Assembly: GCF_002898515.1 (NCBI RefSeq)
Contig: NZ_PPFX01000046.1
Span: 1-33,755 of the forward strand
DNA length: 33,755 nt
Direction: 5' to 3'
Origin: Geothermobacter hydrogeniphilus
Lineage (GTDB): Bacteria > Desulfobacterota > Desulfuromonadia > Desulfuromonadales > Geothermobacteraceae
Shown here: positions 33,732 through 33,755 of the stretch, in pieces
Layout of the letters: every line of letters starts with the position of its first letter
Position numbering within the stretch: the stretch's first letter is position 1
Notes under the pieces: model-generated
Told to the model about the DNA's origin: nothing
The model's input: only the letters and a program-made list of their open reading frames with translations
Database searches by the model: none
Made by a program: the position numbers and the translations under genes

Positions 33732-33755
33732 GTTCCAATCCGCCTGTCTGGTCCT
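33660..33755. mobile_element. Putative left end of a mobile element inserted in hsdS
   Basis: The sequence departs from HsdS at 33660 and begins CCTGAATCCGTGA (33660-33672), identical over 13 bases to the outer arm of the palindromic element near mqnA (24019-24031). It continues with GAGGGG/CCCCTC and CTCGCG/CGCGAG stem-loops (33671-33722). The remainder is outside the window, so transposase, right end and target duplication cannot be seen. Interpretation as an IS or MITE terminus is inference. Confidence 0.5.

Overview
The window looks like a chromosomal segment from a Geobacter/Desulfuromonas/Pelobacter-type bacterium (Desulfuromonadia). The grounds are the gene order prepilin peptidase - small HTH - pilMNOPQ - aroK - aroB - TPR - roadblock - aroQ - Xaa-Pro peptidase - accB - accC, a futalosine-pathway mqnA, and a palindromic intergenic repeat resembling ones I associate with that group. 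The assignment is inference from synteny; no rRNA or marker gene is present. Nearly all genes are on the plus strand.

Region 1 (about 1-7233) is the end of a surface-polysaccharide locus: two visibly AT-rich sulfotransferases, a GT4-like and a GT2 glycosyltransferase, a UDP-galactopyranose-mutase-like flavoprotein and a GT9 heptosyltransferase-like enzyme. The two sulfotransferases suggest a sulfated surface glycan.

Region 2 (7241-13976) is type IV pilus assembly: prepilin peptidase, a small XRE regulator behind a near-consensus sigma-70 promoter, and pilMNOPQ closed by a strong terminator. Region 3 (14058-20675) is housekeeping: shikimate genes aroK, aroB and aroQ interleaved with a TPR protein and a roadblock/LC7 protein, then an M24 peptidase and the acetyl-CoA carboxylase pair accB/accC, which is split by a 123-bp imperfect palindrome. 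Region 4 (20726-24671) has a LipM-type octanoyltransferase, an orphan TolC-like channel, mqnA and a convergent NUDIX gene. A nested palindromic repeat lies between the last two.

Region 5 (24731 to the end) starts at tRNA-Leu(UAA) and looks like a defence island. Directly downstream of the tRNA is a two-gene cassette: an AbiEii/DUF6036-like nucleotidyltransferase overlapping a 338-aa winged-helix protein, behind a good promoter whose start region carries a perfect 13-bp palindrome. This is my best candidate for an undescribed toxin-antitoxin or defence module. Next comes a type I restriction-modification operon, hsdR - PD-(D/E)XK nuclease-like gene - hsdM - hsdS, with a non-canonical nuclease gene between hsdR and hsdM. 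A broken small ORF and a T8G8 tract precede hsdR. hsdS is cut short at base 33659; the foreign sequence begins with the same 13 bases (CCTGAATCCGTGA) that form the end of the palindromic element next to mqnA, so a mobile element probably inserted there and runs off the window.
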